A stretch of DNA of 64,000 nt from Mycolicibacterium sp. CH28 (GCF_004745805.1 NZ_SRLQ01000014.1:186001-250000), one strand, 5' to 3'; positions 16,066 to 25,446 are shown, numbered from the stretch's first letter. The notes: generated from the letters alone by a model not told the origin. Made by a program: numbers and translations.

Positions 16066-17831
16066 CCGGGATGGCCAGATTGATGTCGGTCAACGTCGGG
16101 ATGCCTCGGGACGTCACGTGGAAAGGCCGCACCGTGCACACCGGCGCGTGGAAGGCGCCGGTGGACGGGCCCCGCACGGTTCACCGGCTCAACGTCGACG
16201 GCGACGGCCAAGGCGACCTCGGTGGCCACGGCGGCGAGAACCGCGCGGTGCTGGTGTATCAACTGGCCTCCTATCGGTATTGGTCCGGTGTGCTCGGTCG
16301 GGACGACCTGACCCCGGGAGCGTTCGGGGAGAACCTCACCGTCGACGGACTGCCCGACGACGAGGTGTGCATCGGTGATCGCTACCGCGTCGGTGAGGTG
16401 ATCTTGGAGGTGACGCAGCCCCGGGTGACCTGCTACCGCGTCGGGATGCGCCTCGGGGAACCGCGGATGGCCGCGCTGCTGGTGTCTCATCACCGACCTG
16501 GCTTCTATTGCCGCGTGCTGGCCGAGGGCGATGTGCAGGCCGGCGCCGACATCGCGAAGGTCGCCGACGGGCCGCACCGGGTCAGTGTCGCCGAGATCGA
16601 CGCTCTGCTCTACCTGCCGGGCCATCCCCGCGACGCCCTCGAACGTGCCCTGCGTATCCCGGCGCTGAGCCCGGGATGGAAGTCATCGCTGCAGAGTCTG
16701 CTCGAGCAGGGTCCGGAGCAAGCCGGGGCGTCGGGCAACACCGGGCTGACCGGTATGGCCGCGCCGCCGCCGGCATGGCCGGGCTTCCGTCCGCTGAGGG
16801 TGAGTGCGGTCCATGATGAGAGCCGCCACGTCCGTTCCGTTCTGCTGGCTGATTCCGAAGGCTCGCCGCTGCCGAAATGGCTTGCCGGGCAATCGGTTGT
16901 GGTGCGCGTTCCCGCCGGGCCGGCCGGGGCGCCGCTGGTGCGCAACTACTCGCTGTCGAATGCGCCCGGGTCCACCGATTACCGGATCGGGGTCAAGCGG
17001 GAACCACAGGGGACCGTCAGCGCCTACATCCACGACCAGATCAAGGCCGGCGATGTCATCGAGGTGGCGGCGCCACGGGGCAGCTTCTTTCTCGACGACG
17101 TCAGCTCTTCGGCAGTGCTGATCTCGGCCGGGGTGGGCATCACACCGGTGTTGTCCATGCTCTACGCATTGGCTCAACACGCCGATCGGCCGGTCTGGTG
17201 GCTTCACAGTGCGCGCGACGGCTCCGAGTACGCCTTCGTCCGGGAAGTGCGGGAGCAATTGAAGCGGCTGCCCAACAGTCGATCTCGCATCTTCTTCAGC
17301 AGGCCCGCTGCAACTGACCGCGCAGGCGCCGACTACGACCAGCGGGGACGGTTGTCCGCGCAGGCGCTGCATGAGCTGGGTCTACCGGTTGACGCACAGG
17401 TCTTCGTGTGCGGGCCTGAGGCATTCATGGACGCCGTCACCAAGGGGCTGGTGGCATGCGGGATCGCGGCCTCGAACGTCCATACCGAGAGATTCGGTGC
17501 CCACGCGGCGATCACGCCGGGTATCGCTGCCGCCGACGCGGCGCCCCCGCACCTCCCAGACGGCCCGCCAGGGCCCGGGCCGAACGTCCAGTTCGCGCGC
17601 AGTGCGCTGACAGCGCCCTGGCGGCTCACCGACGCCAGTCTGCTCGAGTTCGCCGAAGCCTGTGACGTGCCTACCCGGTGGTCGTGTCGTACCGGGGTGT
17701 GCCACACCTGTGAGACGGCGTTGCTGTCCGGTCGAGTCCGCTACGACCCCGACCCGTTGGAGTCACCCGCCGAGGGAAATGTGCTGCTGTGCATCGCGCA
17801 GCCGTCCGAGGATGTTGTCGTCGACCTCTGA
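16062..17831 (+). CDS. MOSC / 3-alpha / ferredoxin-reductase / 2Fe-2S fusion protein
   Basis: A 589-residue multidomain protein. Residues about 1-165 form a YiiM-like MOSC domain with the conserved Cys in PRVTCYRVGMRL. Residues about 170-215 are a 3-alpha domain (VAEIDALLYLPGHPRDALER). Residues about 235-480 are an FAD/NAD(P)H reductase (VRNYSLSN, GVGITPVLSMLYAL, QVFVCGPEAFMDAV). The C-terminal 2Fe-2S domain has Cys in SCRTGVCHTCETAL and a final VLLCIAQP. It could move electrons from NAD(P)H through FAD and 2Fe-2S to the MOSC site or a partner. The GTG start overlaps the PNPOx-like gene; an ATG at 16071 is an alternative. Confidence 0.88.
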   Translation: MTGMARLMSVNVGMPRDVTWKGRTVHTGAWKAPVDGPRTVHRLNVDGDGQGDLGGHGGENRAVLVYQLASYRYWSGVLGRDDLTPGAFGENLTVDGLPDDEVCIGDRYRVGEVILEVTQPRVTCYRVGMRLGEPRMAALLVSHHRPGFYCRVLAEGDVQAGADIAKVADGPHRVSVAEIDALLYLPGHPRDALERALRIPALSPGWKSSLQSLLEQGPEQAGASGNTGLTGMAAPPPAWPGFRPLRVSAVHDESRHVRSVLLADSEGSPLPKWLAGQSVVVRVPAGPAGAPLVRNYSLSNAPGSTDYRIGVKREPQGTVSAYIHDQIKAGDVIEVAAPRGSFFLDDVSSSAVLISAGVGITPVLSMLYALAQHADRPVWWLHSARDGSEYAFVREVREQLKRLPNSRSRIFFSRPAATDRAGADYDQRGRLSAQALHELGLPVDAQVFVCGPEAFMDAVTKGLVACGIAASNVHTERFGAHAAITPGIAAADAAPPHLPDGPPGPGPNVQFARSALTAPWRLTDASLLEFAEACDVPTRWSCRTGVCHTCETALLSGRVRYDPDPLESPAEGNVLLCIAQPSEDVVVDL

Positions 17832-18274
17832 GCATGTCGACCGATGCGTTCGGGGCGTGTCCGGGTACCGGTGTCCGGTATCGCACGTAGGCTCAATCGA
17901 GCGTGTTGTGTCGGGACTGGTCCAGAAGGGGCTTCAGTCCCGAACCCTTGGCGTGGGACCCCGCGCCGCATCGCCGCGGGTTGATCCTGACGCGCTTTTC
18001 CGGCCAATCGGTGAAACGCTCGGCGCGTCTGCGGCGATGTAGCTGTTCGACGTGAAAACTGATCATCTTGAACAGGTTTCGCGATGCTGGCGATCTTGAG
18101 CCGGACGGGATACAGTGCCGTCGGCAATCGCTTCGTATCGGTCGTCTCGGGGGCACACCGCAGAGACCGGCCGGATCGAATCGTGTCGCGGGCGGACCGA
18201 TCGATTGTCGTTCAGGACGCGGTGCCGTGCGGGGGCGCGGACCGCGCGTAGGTCTCTATCGTGGGGGAGCAGTC
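17832..18274. other. intergenic region before the GH2 gene
   Basis: About 440 bases without a supported gene. Two near-direct repeats of GTGTCCGGxTA occur at about 17858-17881. The open frame of the downstream gene extends to 18068, but its extra residues are not protein-like and no ribosome site supports that start. It probably carries the GH2 promoter. Confidence 0.45.
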
Positions 18275-20239
18275 ATGGCCGGTGACATCGGGCTGTCGCA
18301 GCGCAGACGATCCCGTCGCTGGCTGGTGTGGCTCGGCCGTTTGGTGGCAGTGGTTTTGGCGCTGGTGGCTGCTGTCGTGACCGGCAGCGTGCCCGCCAAT
18401 GCGGTCGTGATGTGGCACCCGAAGGCTGCACTCATGCCCACGCCGTGGACGAAGTTGGTGGGACCGGACAACGCGTTACCCGACTATCCGCGTCCGCAGA
18501 TGGCCCGCTCAGCCTGGTTGAACCTCAATGGGGTGTGGGCCTACCTGGGTCGATCCGGGGGATCGATTCTGGCGGCGCCCCCACCCCCGGCCGCATATCG
18601 CGAGCAGGTCCTCGTCCCGTACCCGGTCGAGTCGGCGCTGTCGGGCATCGCTCGCCATGACGACGAGATGTGGTACCGCAAGGTCGTCAAACTCCCGAGC
18701 GGTTGGCGCGGTCGGCACGTACTGCTGCACTTCGGCGCCGTCGACCAGATCGCCACGGTCTGGGTGAACAACCAACAGGTGGCCCGCCACGAAGGTGGCT
18801 ACGCGGAGTTCAGTGTGGACATCACCGAGGCACTGCGGGGGGTAGGGGACCAGGAGATCACGGTCCGGGTTCAGGACCGCAACGAGGCCAACCCGTTTCC
18901 GGTCGGCAAGCAGCGCAACGCCCCCGAGGGATTGTTCTATACCGGCGCGTCGGGCATCTGGCAGACGGCGTGGCTGGAACCGGTGAACCGCACCTACATC
19001 AATAAGCTCGACATCACCCCGGATCTGACGAGTTTGTTTGTCACGCCACGGGTTGCCGGGACGAAGGGCCAGCGCACCGTGGTGTTCGCCGCCGAGCCCG
19101 GCGGGCGGGTGGTCGCGGTCGCGTCCGCCGGGGCGGGGGACACGATCCGCGTGCCCATTCCCAATCCACGGATGTGGACACCCGACGACCCGTACCTCTA
19201 CGACCTGCGGGTGGCGCTGCTGGACCCGTCGGGCAAGGTGGTCGACGCGGTTTCCAGCTATGCCGGGCTTCGCACGATCGGCACCGTGCGCGATCAGCGA
19301 GGTAGGCCGCGAATTGCGTTGAACGGCAAGATCACTTTTCTTCATGGCCCGCTGGATCAGGGCTACTGGCCGGACGGCATCTATACCGCGCCGACCGACG
19401 ATGCGTTGAAGTCCGACCTGCAGCGGATCAAAGAGCTGGGAATGAACTTCGTGCGCAAGCATGGCAAGGTCGAACCGGCGCGGTGGTATTACTGGGCCGA
19501 CAGGCTCGGGCTGATGGTGTGGCAGGACATGCCGTCCCTGGACGTCTCGCTCGACATTCCGGTCGGTCCCGCCCCGGACCCGGCCCCGGCGGCGAAGGCG
19601 AATTTCGAACGCGAGCTGTTGGCGATGATCGACCAGTTGCGCAGCGTGACGTCGATCGTCGGCTGGGTGCCGTTCAACGAGGGCTGGGGCGAATTCGACA
19701 CCGCCAGAATCGCCAATCTGGTGAAGACCGCGGATCCGACGCGGATGGTGAACGCCAACAGTGGCGTCAACTGCTGCAAATCGCGGACGGACAGCAAGGT
19801 CGGCGACATCTACGACGATCACACCTACGTCGGTCCCGGCCGGCCGGCGGTGCCCGGCGATCGGAGCAAGGCTCACGAGAAGACCCCGGTGGTCATTGAC
19901 AACCGGGTACGGGTCGACGGTGAGTACGGCGGCCTCGGGTTGGTGCTGGACAAGAACCGATGGCCCGGACGGGCACAGGCCTACGAGATGGCCGACGACC
20001 CAGCCCGCCTGACCGAACGCTACGTCCAGGTCAGCCGTGCTCTGGAAGACATCGTGCGCCGAGACGGACTCTCGGGTGCCATCTACACCCAGACCACCGA
20101 CGTGGAGAACGAGGTCAACGGATTTCTCAGCTATGACCGGTGGCTGGTCAAAATATCGATTCCGGTTGTGGCGGAGCGAAATCGCGCGGTAATCGCCGCC
20201 GGGACAGCCGGCATGGAGCCCGCCGACGTGCGCCGCTGA
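18275..20239 (+). CDS. secreted glycoside hydrolase family 2 enzyme
   Basis: A 654-residue exported GH2 protein. A basic N-terminus (RRRSRRW) and hydrophobic core (about 20-45, ending VPANA) form a signal peptide. Then come a sugar-binding jelly-roll domain (LNLNGVWAYLG; MWYRKVVKLP; HEGGYAEFSVDIT), an Ig-like domain and a TIM barrel from about 350. WVPFNEGWGEFDT contains the Asn-Glu acid/base motif, and VDGEYGGLGL supplies a likely nucleophile Glu. Family activities are beta-galactosidase, beta-glucuronidase or beta-mannosidase; which one is not decidable. It could release galactose for galTK 4 kb upstream. The ATG at 18275 follows GGGGGAG. Confidence 0.88.
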   Translation: MAGDIGLSQRRRSRRWLVWLGRLVAVVLALVAAVVTGSVPANAVVMWHPKAALMPTPWTKLVGPDNALPDYPRPQMARSAWLNLNGVWAYLGRSGGSILAAPPPPAAYREQVLVPYPVESALSGIARHDDEMWYRKVVKLPSGWRGRHVLLHFGAVDQIATVWVNNQQVARHEGGYAEFSVDITEALRGVGDQEITVRVQDRNEANPFPVGKQRNAPEGLFYTGASGIWQTAWLEPVNRTYINKLDITPDLTSLFVTPRVAGTKGQRTVVFAAEPGGRVVAVASAGAGDTIRVPIPNPRMWTPDDPYLYDLRVALLDPSGKVVDAVSSYAGLRTIGTVRDQRGRPRIALNGKITFLHGPLDQGYWPDGIYTAPTDDALKSDLQRIKELGMNFVRKHGKVEPARWYYWADRLGLMVWQDMPSLDVSLDIPVGPAPDPAPAAKANFERELLAMIDQLRSVTSIVGWVPFNEGWGEFDTARIANLVKTADPTRMVNANSGVNCCKSRTDSKVGDIYDDHTYVGPGRPAVPGDRSKAHEKTPVVIDNRVRVDGEYGGLGLVLDKNRWPGRAQAYEMADDPARLTERYVQVSRALEDIVRRDGLSGAIYTQTTDVENEVNGFLSYDRWLVKISIPVVAERNRAVIAAGTAGMEPADVRR

Positions 20240-20323
20240 GTGCGAGTGCCGGCCGCCGAAGGGGCGCAGCCAGCACCGACCTGGTCTAGCGTGGTCGAGG
20301 AATCAGTGAAGGAGGTTCGGGCG

Positions 20324-20659
20324 ATGAGGGGTCGACGCAGTCTTGGGCTGGCGGTCGCGGTCGGCGCTGCGGTCGTCATCGGTGGTGCGGCGACCGCGCA
20401 GGCCGCCCCGCCCCCGCCAAGCCCCGATCAGGGCAGCGCGGAATGGACGATCACCGACGGCTACTTCCTCAAGCAGATCGGGTGCACGCCGGCGACACCG
20501 GGCGACCCGCTGTCGATCACCTGGGATTCGCCTGGCTTCATTCCGGGGGTCGGTGGGGGCGGCATGATCAACGACGCCAACCCGCAATTGGGCGGGCACT
20601 TCTCGGCTCACTGGGTACCGGTCCCGGGCTACTGGGATGTGCAGTACGAATTCTGCTGA
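20324..20659 (+). CDS. small secreted protein, unknown function
   Basis: A 111-residue precursor with a signal peptide (RGRRSLGLAVAVGAAVVIGG, ending ATAQA before APPPP). The mature 80 residues contain a Trp/Gly/Pro-rich chain with two cysteines (IGCTPATPG and the last residue), fit for one disulphide. GAAGGAGG lies 9 bases before the ATG; an in-frame GTG at 20306 overlaps that ribosome site and is less likely. No known domain is recognised. Confidence 0.8.
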   Translation: MRGRRSLGLAVAVGAAVVIGGAATAQAAPPPPSPDQGSAEWTITDGYFLKQIGCTPATPGDPLSITWDSPGFIPGVGGGGMINDANPQLGGHFSAHWVPVPGYWDVQYEFC

Positions 20660-20802
20660 CTCGGTCATCGGATGGCGTCGGCGACTGGCTGGAGATCGGC
20701 GATGGGGGCCTTCTTCCCAAGCCTGGGGGACCTTCGTCCGTAGTGGCTGACCACCGCCGCGCAATAGCGTTGGTGTCACCATCCCCGGAGAAAGGTCCTT
20801 AC

Positions 20803-21093
20803 ATGACCAACGCCACCGAAACGCACACCGAACCGTCGCCGTCCAGCGAGCTGCTCGAAGAGGTTCATGAGTCGGCCAAGGTCGGCCAGAACGCCGCGGC
20901 CGACGCACTGCGGACTTTCCGCGAGACGGTCAACGAAACCGTGCCGGAGGCATTGCAGCCGCTGCGCACCAAGCTTGTCGATGCCGCGATCGACTTGGCA
21001 GACAAGCTCGTCACAGCCCAGTATCAGTTCAACCGCAACCTCATCCGCAGTGCGGATCGTGCGCTCGGGTCTTCCCCGGACGAGAGCAAGTAG
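20803..21093 (+). CDS. small helical protein, unknown function
   Basis: A 96-residue cytoplasmic protein with no signal peptide and no cysteine. After a Thr/Glu/Ser-rich head, the chain from about residue 18 is almost all predicted helix (EVHESAKVGQNAAADALRTF, ALQPLRTKLVDAAIDLADKL, QYQFNRNLIRSADRAL), amphipathic with alternating charges. A GGAGAAAGG ribosome site precedes the ATG. The longer upstream frame crosses the preceding gene and is ignored. It resembles small phasin-like or cell-envelope-associated helical proteins, but only in general composition. Confidence 0.75.
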   Translation: MTNATETHTEPSPSSELLEEVHESAKVGQNAAADALRTFRETVNETVPEALQPLRTKLVDAAIDLADKLVTAQYQFNRNLIRSADRALGSSPDESK

Positions 21094-21261
21094 TCCAGGC
21101 CGCCCCGAAATTACCGTCGGGCAGCACATTTCAGGTGTGCTGTCCGGCGGTGGTCGGCGTTAGGCGCCGGTCCCTGGCTGGCCGCCGCTGCGAGTGCTGG
21201 ATTCCCGCCCCGTCGCTTGTCATGATGGAAGGCGACGTGAGCCGTCGCGAGGAGTCCGAAC

Positions 21262-22044
21262 GTGAGCACTGCATCCGAGCAACCAGCGACCGACTATCCC
21301 CAAACCGCGGCTGCTCGCGGTCGTATCGAACCGGCGCCGCGGCGGGTCCGCGGCTTCGTGGACGATCAACTGGTGTTCGACACGACGGCGGCGCGTTACG
21401 TGTGGGAGGTGCCCTACTACCCGCAGTACTACATCCCGCTGGCCGACGTGCGACCCGGCTTCCTTCGTGACGAGGACCACCCCCAGCGCGTGCAGTTCGG
21501 CGCTTCGCGAATGTTCACCTTGGCGGCGGCCGGGCAGACACACACCTCGGCGGCGCGGGTCTTCGACGCAGGTGAGGGTCCGGTCGCCGGCCTGGTCCGT
21601 TTCGACTGGGCGGTACTGAGCTGGTTCGAGGAGGACGAGCCGGTTTACGGGCATCCGCGCAACCCCTACGTCCGGGTCGATGCGCTGCGCTCACATCGCC
21701 ATGTCACCGTTGAACTTGACGGCGTGTTGCTGGCCGACACCACCAGCCCGGTGCTGCTGTTCGAAACCGGCTTGCCGACGCGGTATTACATCGACCGCAC
21801 CGACGTACGGTTCGGCCACCTCGAGCCAACTTCCACCCAGACACTGTGCCCGTACAAGGGCGTCACGTCGGGCTACTGGTCGGTGCGCGTCAACGGTGGC
21901 CTGCACGCCGATCTTGCCTGGACCTACGACACACCGCTGCCGGCTGTCGCACCCATCGCCAATCTGGTCGCGTTCTACAACGAAAAGCTCGACATCACTG
22001 TCGACGGTGTGCGGCTGGCGCGGCCGAAGACCCATTTCTCCTGA
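21262..22044 (+). CDS. DUF427 protein with two tandem domains
   Basis: A 260-residue protein containing two copies of the DUF427 beta-barrel. The first covers about 20-125 (GFVDDQLVFDTTAARYVWE, YYPQYYIPLADV); the second covers about 145-255 (VELDGVLLADTTSPVLLFET, PTRYYIDRTDV, CPYKGVTSGYWSV, IANLVAFYNEKLDI). The two share the Y-[YI]-[IP] and F/YxxxxxDI-type motifs, so an internal duplication is evident. The CPYKG motif is typical of the family. Biochemical function is unknown. The start is GTG with GAGGAG upstream. Confidence 0.88.
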   Translation: MSTASEQPATDYPQTAAARGRIEPAPRRVRGFVDDQLVFDTTAARYVWEVPYYPQYYIPLADVRPGFLRDEDHPQRVQFGASRMFTLAAAGQTHTSAARVFDAGEGPVAGLVRFDWAVLSWFEEDEPVYGHPRNPYVRVDALRSHRHVTVELDGVLLADTTSPVLLFETGLPTRYYIDRTDVRFGHLEPTSTQTLCPYKGVTSGYWSVRVNGGLHADLAWTYDTPLPAVAPIANLVAFYNEKLDITVDGVRLARPKTHFS

Positions 22045-22112
22045 TCCGGACCAGCCGCCACCGGAATCGATGACCTTATGCTCATTCCGAGCGGCGTCTG
22101 TCGACGAGGTGT

Positions 22113-22535
22113 TCAGTCGTCGGTGACGGTCAGCTTGACGTCGATGTTGCCCCTGGTGGCATTGGAGTAGGGGCACACCTGGTGGGCCTTGTCGGTCAAT
22201 GCCACGGCCGTGTCATGGTCGACGTTGGGTAGCACGATCTCCAGCTCGACGGCCAGGATGAAACCACCCGCGTCGTTGCTGCCCAGCGAAACCTTGGCTC
22301 CGACAGCCGAATCGGAGACATCGGCCTTCTCTTGACGGGCCACCAGCCGCAGTGCGGAGTGGTAGCAGGCGGCGTAGCCGACAGCGAAAAGCTGCTCGGG
22401 ATTCGTGCCGACGCCCGAACCTCCCATCTCCTTGGGGATGCTCAGATCGACGTCGACCTTGCCGTCGGAGGTGCGGCCGTGCCCGTCGCGACCTTCTCCG
22501 GTGGCCAGGGCCTCCGCGGTGTACAGAACCTGCAT
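22113..22535 (-). CDS. ohr: organic hydroperoxide resistance protein
   Basis: A 140-residue OsmC/Ohr peroxiredoxin that reduces organic and fatty-acid hydroperoxides using dithiols. The peroxidatic Cys is in YAACYHSALR (about 57) and the resolving Cys in AHQVCPYSNATRGNIDV (about 121), the invariant Ohr pair. Length is typical. It lies 15 bases after the MarR-type gene on the same strand, so it has no room for its own promoter and is read from the operator at 22998. Confidence 0.95.
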   Translation of the reverse strand: MQVLYTAEALATGEGRDGHGRTSDGKVDVDLSIPKEMGGSGVGTNPEQLFAVGYAACYHSALRLVARQEKADVSDSAVGAKVSLGSNDAGGFILAVELEIVLPNVDHDTAVALTDKAHQVCPYSNATRGNIDVKLTVTDD

Positions 22536-22550
22536 GTCCGTTCCCTTCGT

Positions 22551-22982
22551 TCATTGGTTGGTGAGCAGTGTGTCGCTCAGACGCAGTACTGCGTCGCGTA
22601 GAGCGGCGATCTCATCCAGGCTCATGTCCGACACCGCCAGTAGACGCTCGGGAATACAGGATGCCTTGGTCTGCAACCGTTTCCCGGTGGGGGTGAGGAC
22701 CACGTCGACGCGACGTTCGTCATCGGCGGCGCGTTCCCTCGTCACGTACCCGACCGCCTCGAGGCGCTTGAGTAGTGGTGAGAGTGTGCCCGAATCGAGG
22801 TGTAACCGCTGGCATAGCCGGCCGACGCTGGCGCGGTCCTCTTCCCACAGTACGAGCAGTACCAGGTACTGCGGGTAGGTGAGGTTGAGTTCGGCGAGCA
22901 GGGGGCGGTATGCCGCCGTGACAGCGCGCGACGCGGAGTACAACGCGAAGCACAACTGGTCGTCGAGGCGGGGAGCGGTCAT
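22551..22982 (-). CDS. ohrR: MarR-family regulator, probable OhrR
   Basis: A 143-residue MarR winged-helix protein. An N-terminal Cys in LDDQLCFALYSA (about residue 11) is in the position of the peroxide-sensing Cys of OhrR. The winged helix includes VGRLCQRLHLDSGTLSPLLKRLE and GYVTRERAADDERRVDV. The ATG at 22982 is chosen; the open frame continues to 23177 through the operator region. Oxidation of the sensor Cys by organic hydroperoxides is the known way OhrR releases DNA. It is the first gene of ohrR-ohr and is likely self-regulated. Confidence 0.92.
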   Translation of the reverse strand: MTAPRLDDQLCFALYSASRAVTAAYRPLLAELNLTYPQYLVLLVLWEEDRASVGRLCQRLHLDSGTLSPLLKRLEAVGYVTRERAADDERRVDVVLTPTGKRLQTKASCIPERLLAVSDMSLDEIAALRDAVLRLSDTLLTNQ

Positions 22983-22997
22983 GCCAGAACTATAGGA

Positions 22998-23019
22998 CAC
23001 AATTAAGTTGTGCACAACT
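22998..23019. promoter_or_regulatory. OhrR-type operator palindrome
   Basis: A perfect 14-base palindrome AGTTGTGCACAACT (23006-23019) overlaps an imperfect one, CACAA-N5-TTGTG (22998-23012), starting 16 bases before the ohrR ATG. AT-rich palindromes of this kind are typical MarR/OhrR sites. Confidence 0.75.
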
Positions 23020-23103
23020 AGTCTGATCCGAACTTGAAGCGCGCAGTTCACCGAGCGCGCTGGCGCGCGTGCTGACCGTGGGCCGCCGAGCCCGACCGGC
23101 CGC

Positions 23104-23877
23104 CTAGAGCACCTTGGACAGAAACTCCTGCAGCCGTTGGCTCTTGGGGTTTCCGAACACTTCGTCGGGGGTGTCATCTTCGACGATGTTGCCGTCGGCC
23201 ATGAAGATCACCCGTGAGGACACCTCCCGGGCGAACCCCATCTCATGGGTGACGACCACCATCGTCATGCCGCCCTCGGCGAGCTCCCGCAGCACCTCCA
23301 GGACGTCGCCCACCATCTCCGGGTCCAGTGCGCTGGTGGCCTCGTCGAACAACATCACCGACGGGCCCATCGCCAGCGCGCGGGCTATCGCGACGCGTTG
23401 CTTCTGGCCGCCCGACAACGTGGCCGGCTTGACGTCGGCCTTGTCGGCCAAGCCGACCTGGTCGAGCAGGTCCCTGGCCTTCTTCTCGGCGGCGGACTTG
23501 TCCATCTTCTTGGTCACCAGTGGGGCCAGCGTGATGTTCTCCAGCACCGTCATGTGCGGGAAGAGGTTGAAGTGCTGGAACACCATGCCGATGTGCTGAC
23601 GGACCTTGTCCAGGTTGACTTTCGGGTCAGTGAGGTCGAAGTGGCCAACCACCACCTTGCCGGCGGTGATGTCTTCCAGCTTGTTCAGGCAGCGCAGGAA
23701 TGTCGACTTGCCGGAGCCGGACGGTCCGATGACGCACACCACCTCGCCCTGTTTGATGTCGGTGGTGATGCCGTCGAGGACCACCAGTTCGCCGAATGCC
23801 TTCTTCAGTCCCTCGATGTGAATCATTACGGTGTCGGCAGGTTCCGCGGCGGCGGAATCGGGAACGAGCTCGGTCAT
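23104..23877 (-). CDS. glutamine-type amino-acid ABC transporter ATPase
   Basis: A 257-residue polar amino-acid ABC ATPase of the GlnQ type. Walker A is GPSGSGKST, the Q-loop is VFQHFNLFPHMTVLENI, the ABC signature is LSGGQKQRVAIARAL, and Walker B is VMLFDEATSALDPE. The switch His lies in VVVTHEMGFA. The ATG at 23877 overlaps the stop of the upstream binding-protein/permease gene (ATGA), so the two are one transport system. ATP hydrolysis would drive import of glutamine, glutamate or a similar amino acid. Confidence 0.93.
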   Translation of the reverse strand: MTELVPDSAAAEPADTVMIHIEGLKKAFGELVVLDGITTDIKQGEVVCVIGPSGSGKSTFLRCLNKLEDITAGKVVVGHFDLTDPKVNLDKVRQHIGMVFQHFNLFPHMTVLENITLAPLVTKKMDKSAAEKKARDLLDQVGLADKADVKPATLSGGQKQRVAIARALAMGPSVMLFDEATSALDPEMVGDVLEVLRELAEGGMTMVVVTHEMGFAREVSSRVIFMADGNIVEDDTPDEVFGNPKSQRLQEFLSKVL

Positions 23878-25343
23878 TTCACGATCCTTTTCTCGACGCG
23901 ATCCGAGAGCTTGGTGAGTGCCATGATGACGATGAAATAGATGACGCCGATGATCAGCCACATGTTGAACGACTGGAAGTTACGGGCGATGATGATCCGC
24001 CCGGTCTGGGTGAGTTCGGCGATGCCGATCACCGACAGGATCGAGGTGTCCTTCAAGGTGATCACGAACTGGTTGATGTAGGACGGGATCATGGTGCGGA
24101 TAGCTTGCGGCAGGATCACTTTCCGCATTGTCGACAGGTAGCCGATGCCCAGGCTGCGGGCCGCCTCCATCTGGCCTTTGTCGACGGACTGGATGCCGCC
24201 ACGCACGATCTCGGTCATGTAGGCGCCGGCGTTGAGCGAGAGGGTGATGATGCCCGCGGTCAGGGCCGACATCTGGAAGCCCAGCGCCGAGGGGATGCCG
24301 AAGTAGATGAAGAACGCCTGCACCAGTAGCGGGGTACCACGGAAGATGTCGACGTAGGTGGTGCCGATGGCCCGCAGCCAGATCGCCCGGGATACCCGGA
24401 AGAGTCCGAAGACGATGCCGAGCGCCAGCGCGATCGCGATCGAGATGACCGTCAGGAGGACGGTCATCTTCAGCCCCTCCATCAGGATTGGGAAGGTGCT
24501 CTTCAGCAGCCCGAAGAAGGAGTTGTCCGTCTCGGCGGCGCCCTTGCCCAGGTAGCTGTTGATGATCTCGTCGTAGCGCCCCGACTCGCGCAGGTTGTTC
24601 AGGCCGTCGTTGAACTTCTTGAGCAGTTCGGCATTGTGGCCCTTGTTGACCGCGAAGCCGTAGCTGGATCCCTTCTCCTTGGGGGTGACCGTCTTGAACC
24701 CGTTCCCCTGGGCGATGCCGTACTGCAGCACCGGGTAGTCGTCGAAGATCGCCTGGGAGTTGCCGGTGCGGACCTCGTCGTACATCGAGGCGGAGTCGGC
24801 GAAGTAGACGGTGGAGAATCCGTACTTGTTCTTGATCGACTCGGCGAACGTGGCGCCCTCGGTGCCGTTCTTGACGGCCACCTTCTTGCCGCGCAGATCG
24901 TCGTAGGACTTGATGTCGTTGTTGGTGTCCAACACCGCCATCTGCACGCCGGACTCGAAGTACGGTGCAGAGAAGTCGAAGACCTTCTTGCGCGCATCGG
25001 TGATCGACATGCCCGCGATCACACCGTCGGCCTGATTCGCCTGCACGGCCTGCAGCGCCGCGTCGAAGCCGAGGGGTTTGATGGTCACCGAGAAGTTCTG
25101 GTTCTTCGCGATCTCGTTGATCAGATCGATATCGATACCGACGAAGTTGCCGTCCTTGTCCTGAAACTCGAACGGCGCGAACGTGATATCGGTGGCGATC
25201 TGATAATTCTCTCCGTCCGCCGATGCGCGAGCGGGGGAGAACACACCTGTGCCGAGCAAAGTGAGCAGCAGCGCCGCCAGCAACGCGGCAGCAGTCCGTG
25301 CGGTGGTCCATGAGGGTCGTCGCCGTAACCTTGCGGCTGGCAT
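23874..25343 (-). CDS. fused substrate-binding protein and permease, amino-acid ABC transporter
   Basis: A 489-residue fusion. After a signal/anchor segment (about 12-38), residues about 45-275 form a family 3 solute-binding domain (ITFAPFEFQDKDGNFVGIDI, then GVIAGMSITDARKKVFDFS). Residues about 285-489 are a HisMQ-type permease with about five membrane spans, the EAA-like loop AARSLGIGYLSTMRKVILPQ and a final amphipathic tail. Normally the two are separate polypeptides; this fusion tethers binding protein to channel outside the membrane. It is translationally coupled to the ATPase gene. Confidence 0.92.
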   Translation of the reverse strand: MPAARLRRRPSWTTARTAAALLAALLLTLLGTGVFSPARASADGENYQIATDITFAPFEFQDKDGNFVGIDIDLINEIAKNQNFSVTIKPLGFDAALQAVQANQADGVIAGMSITDARKKVFDFSAPYFESGVQMAVLDTNNDIKSYDDLRGKKVAVKNGTEGATFAESIKNKYGFSTVYFADSASMYDEVRTGNSQAIFDDYPVLQYGIAQGNGFKTVTPKEKGSSYGFAVNKGHNAELLKKFNDGLNNLRESGRYDEIINSYLGKGAAETDNSFFGLLKSTFPILMEGLKMTVLLTVISIAIALALGIVFGLFRVSRAIWLRAIGTTYVDIFRGTPLLVQAFFIYFGIPSALGFQMSALTAGIITLSLNAGAYMTEIVRGGIQSVDKGQMEAARSLGIGYLSTMRKVILPQAIRTMIPSYINQFVITLKDTSILSVIGIAELTQTGRIIIARNFQSFNMWLIIGVIYFIVIMALTKLSDRVEKRIVK

Positions 25344-25446
25344 GTGTTCGCCTCCCGTTCTCGGCCAGTTGGGGTGCGAATCACGCTAGTGCCCCGGCGC
25401 GCTGCGTGCTGTGTAACTGCCGACTCCGGACGTCTGCGCGCGATAG

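Noticed and set aside
18509..19876. Leftward 455-codon open frame
   Set aside because: Antisense shadow of the GH2 enzyme, with no domain and an implausible start.
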